Below, piece by piece: positions 22,824-24,201 of a stretch of DNA of 24,201 nt (position 1 is the first letter of the stretch; every line of letters begins with the position of its first letter). This DNA comes from Deltaproteobacteria bacterium (GTDB taxonomy: Bacteria > Campylobacterota_A > Desulfurellia > JAGGSF01): positions 1-24,201 of the forward strand of contig JAGGSF010000088.1 in assembly GCA_021159235.1 (NCBI GenBank), read 5' to 3'. The notes beneath the pieces were generated by a model that worked only from the letters and a program-made list of their open reading frames with translations, made no database searches and was not told the DNA's origin. Made by a program: the position numbers and the translations under genes.

Positions 22824-23983
22824 GCCTTTGTATATATCTTTCCCTGCTCTACGCCCGGTTGAGTGAAGGGGTTTATATTCAAAAATCTTGCAGCTATGGG
22901 CACAGAAAGCATGAAAAACATCAAAATTCTTCCTATTTCATAAGGAGAAAACCTATCCAGTATTATCTCCATTGTGGATACACCATTTTCTGTCAGTGCT
23001 CTTCTGGTGGACCTTCTCTCTATATCCATTAGATGGTTCAAGCTTCTTCCAGAAAGCAAAGAGAACGGTTCAAAATCCCATATCTTCGGAAGATTTACAT
23101 CTTCTGCCTGTTTCACATCTAAAAACACAATCACCTTGTCCTTTGGTCCGTCCTGATAGAGCTGGAGCTGGGAATGCTGGTCTGTAACACCCAATGTTGT
23201 AACGGGTGTTTGCCCATAACCGTTTTTTCCCAGGCTTTCTGCCCACAGTTGTCTGAACCAGTCGGAAACACAAACCAGTTTATCTTTATATACAAACAAA
23301 ATCAGTATGTTTTTGCTGTTTTTATACAGCATATACATGGCGCAGGCAAATGCTTTTGAAAGATTTAATTCTTCTGTTGCTTTTCTTGCCCCATTTATAA
23401 TTTCTTTTATATCTATACCGCAGGCTCTTGCCGCTAAAAGGCCTACCGATGTAAAACAGGAAAATCTACCACCCACATCATCGGGGATATAAAAACAGTC
23501 TATTCCCAAATCTTCTTTTATCTTCCATAGTGCACCAGTTTTAGAAGATGTGGAGAAAACGGCCTGTCTCTTTATCTTTTCTCCCAGTTTCTCGTAGATC
23601 AACATAAGCAGAGACAATGTCTCCGTGGTATTTCCAGATTTACTCACTATGTGAAAGAATGTCTTATCCAGGTCAAGAGAAAAAACCTTTTTTATGCGAG
23701 CAGGGTCTATATTGTCCAGGCAGATAAAATTTATCTGATTTTTTCTGCATGTCTCTGTAAATACCCTTGCTCCCAGGGCTGAACCGCCAATCCCTATCTG
23801 GACAAAGTTCTCGTATTTTCCTTCAAATCTCTCCTTCACAAATAAATCTATATCTTCAAATAACTTTTCATTGTAGATGGTGTTTACAAACGGATAATCT
23901 GTTCTGGCTTTCGTTCTTTCAATTAGACTTTGCCACTCTTCTTTTTCTTTATCTGTAAAGAGTCCTTCAAAATCTGCTTTCAT
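22802..23983 (-). CDS. pgi: Glucose-6-phosphate isomerase, short form
   Basis: Interconverts glucose-6-phosphate and fructose-6-phosphate in glycolysis and gluconeogenesis. At 393 residues it is shorter than most (about 445-550). It still has the SIS-fold substrate sites GIGGSALG (64-71), SKSGNTTET (114-122) and DDVGGRFS (168-175), and the catalytic residues E249 (WAESLGK), H270 (DQHSQ) and K382 (GVEQGK). The shortening lies mainly in the N-terminal region before GIGGS. No ribosome-binding site precedes the ATG, and the -10 of the candidate promoter lies 7 nt upstream, so the mRNA may be leaderless. The HD-GYP gene ends 54 bp upstream on the same strand. Confidence 0.97.
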   Translation of the reverse strand: MKADFEGLFTDKEKEEWQSLIERTKARTDYPFVNTIYNEKLFEDIDLFVKERFEGKYENFVQIGIGGSALGARVFTETCRKNQINFICLDNIDPARIKKVFSLDLDKTFFHIVSKSGNTTETLSLLMLIYEKLGEKIKRQAVFSTSSKTGALWKIKEDLGIDCFYIPDDVGGRFSCFTSVGLLAARACGIDIKEIINGARKATEELNLSKAFACAMYMLYKNSKNILILFVYKDKLVCVSDWFRQLWAESLGKNGYGQTPVTTLGVTDQHSQLQLYQDGPKDKVIVFLDVKQAEDVNLPKIWDFEPFSLLSGRSLNHLMDIERRSTRRALTENGVSTMEIILDRFSPYEIGRILMFFMLSVPIAARFLNINPFTQPGVEQGKIYTKAYLKEEI

Positions 23984-23990
23984 GGTTAAG

Positions 23991-24018
23991 ATTATATTAT
24001 AGATTTTAAAAAGGTAAA
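23991..24018 (-). promoter_or_regulatory. pgi: Candidate sigma-70-type promoter for pgi
   Basis: On the minus strand TTTACC (24018-24013) and a perfect TATAAT (23996-23991) are 16 bp apart in the 54-bp gap before pgi. The -10 ends 7 nt before the pgi ATG, so transcription should start at or beside the start codon. A second TATAAT overlaps it one turn closer to the -35. Confidence 0.5.
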
Positions 24019-24037
24019 GAAGATAATTTCATTGAAT

Positions 24038-24201
24038 TCAGGCCACAGATTTCCCGGGATCTTTATTCTCTATTATTTTTATAAATCTTTCCACAAGTTC
24101 GGGATCAAACTGAGTGCCTGCATTCTCTTTAAGCTCTCGTATTGCCTCTTCTTTTGTCATTGCTTTTTTGTAGGGTCTTTCTGTCAGCATTGTATCATAG
24201 G
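24038..24201 (-). CDS. HD-GYP domain protein, C-terminal fragment (cut by window edge)
   Basis: Only the last 53 codons are in the window, ending at TGA 24040-24038. They read through YDTMLTERPYKKAMTKEEA and then GTQFDPELVERF, which is the C-terminal hallmark of HD-GYP domains (D-x-[ML]-x(3)-RPYRK, followed by G-x-x-FDP-x-x-V). Such proteins usually degrade cyclic di-GMP, although the metal-binding HD and GYP residues lie beyond the edge and cannot be checked. Sensory domains, if any, are also outside. It is transcribed toward pgi. Confidence 0.88.
   Translation of the reverse strand, partial: YDTMLTERPYKKAMTKEEAIRELKENAGTQFDPELVERFIKIIENKDPGKSVA

Overview
The window is an A+T-rich, almost wall-to-wall stretch of chromosomal housekeeping genes. 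No tRNA, rRNA, CRISPR array, insertion sequence or prophage was seen. It holds 23 protein-coding genes, one cut by the right edge. Heavy use of AGA/AGG and ATA codons, minimal intergenic DNA, and the mix of families (a DHH-CBS-CBS-nucleotidyltransferase fusion, Tgt, PgpA, a type IV pilus ATPase, an ArnT-like glycosyltransferase, an HD-GYP protein) suggest a Gram-negative, compact-genome bacterium. It is possibly a thermophilic anaerobe near Desulfobacterota, Aquificota or related deep-branching phyla. That placement is inference; there is no rRNA here to test it.

Layout. (1) 33-1280, plus strand: rho. (2) 7222 down to 1266, minus strand: a six-gene run of tgt, a nucleotidyltransferase-fold-like protein, a small Gly-rich membrane protein, lemA, a Xer-type tyrosine recombinase, and the DHH/CBS/tRNA-nucleotidyltransferase fusion. 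Its only intergenic gap is 18 bp. (3) 7223-7321: the only sizeable intergenic region, divergent, with a candidate promoter for argD. (4) 7322-22823, plus strand: fourteen genes with no gap above 17 bp: argD, pgpA, cinA-like, thpR, recA, pilT-like, recX, alaS, a phasin-like coiled-coil protein, a TauE/SafE permease, an Alph_Pro_TM-like membrane protein, a MEMO1-family protein, a ComEC-like protein, an MFS transporter and an ArnT-like glycosyltransferase. (5) 23983 down to 22802, minus strand: a short-form pgi, preceded by the 3' end of an HD-GYP gene running off the right edge.

How the genes fit together. The cinA-thpR-recA-recX-alaS order is a familiar bacterial arrangement that couples DNA repair to housekeeping functions; here a retraction-ATPase gene sits between recA and recX. 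Tgt, the CCA-end enzyme, ThpR and AlaS all act on tRNA or RNA ends. PilT and ComEC would both fit DNA uptake, but no other competence or pilus genes are present. Both converging gene pairs (rho with the fusion gene, arnT-like with pgi) overlap at their 3' ends, and neither junction has a visible intrinsic terminator.

I found no clearly new multi-gene system. The best leads are degenerate or remodelled proteins (ComEC without its metallo-beta-lactamase motif, CinA with an eroded N-terminal domain, a nucleotidyltransferase-like protein without its active-site signature), the -10 boxes exactly 7 nt upstream of two start codons, and a perfect 11-bp inverted repeat inside tgt.
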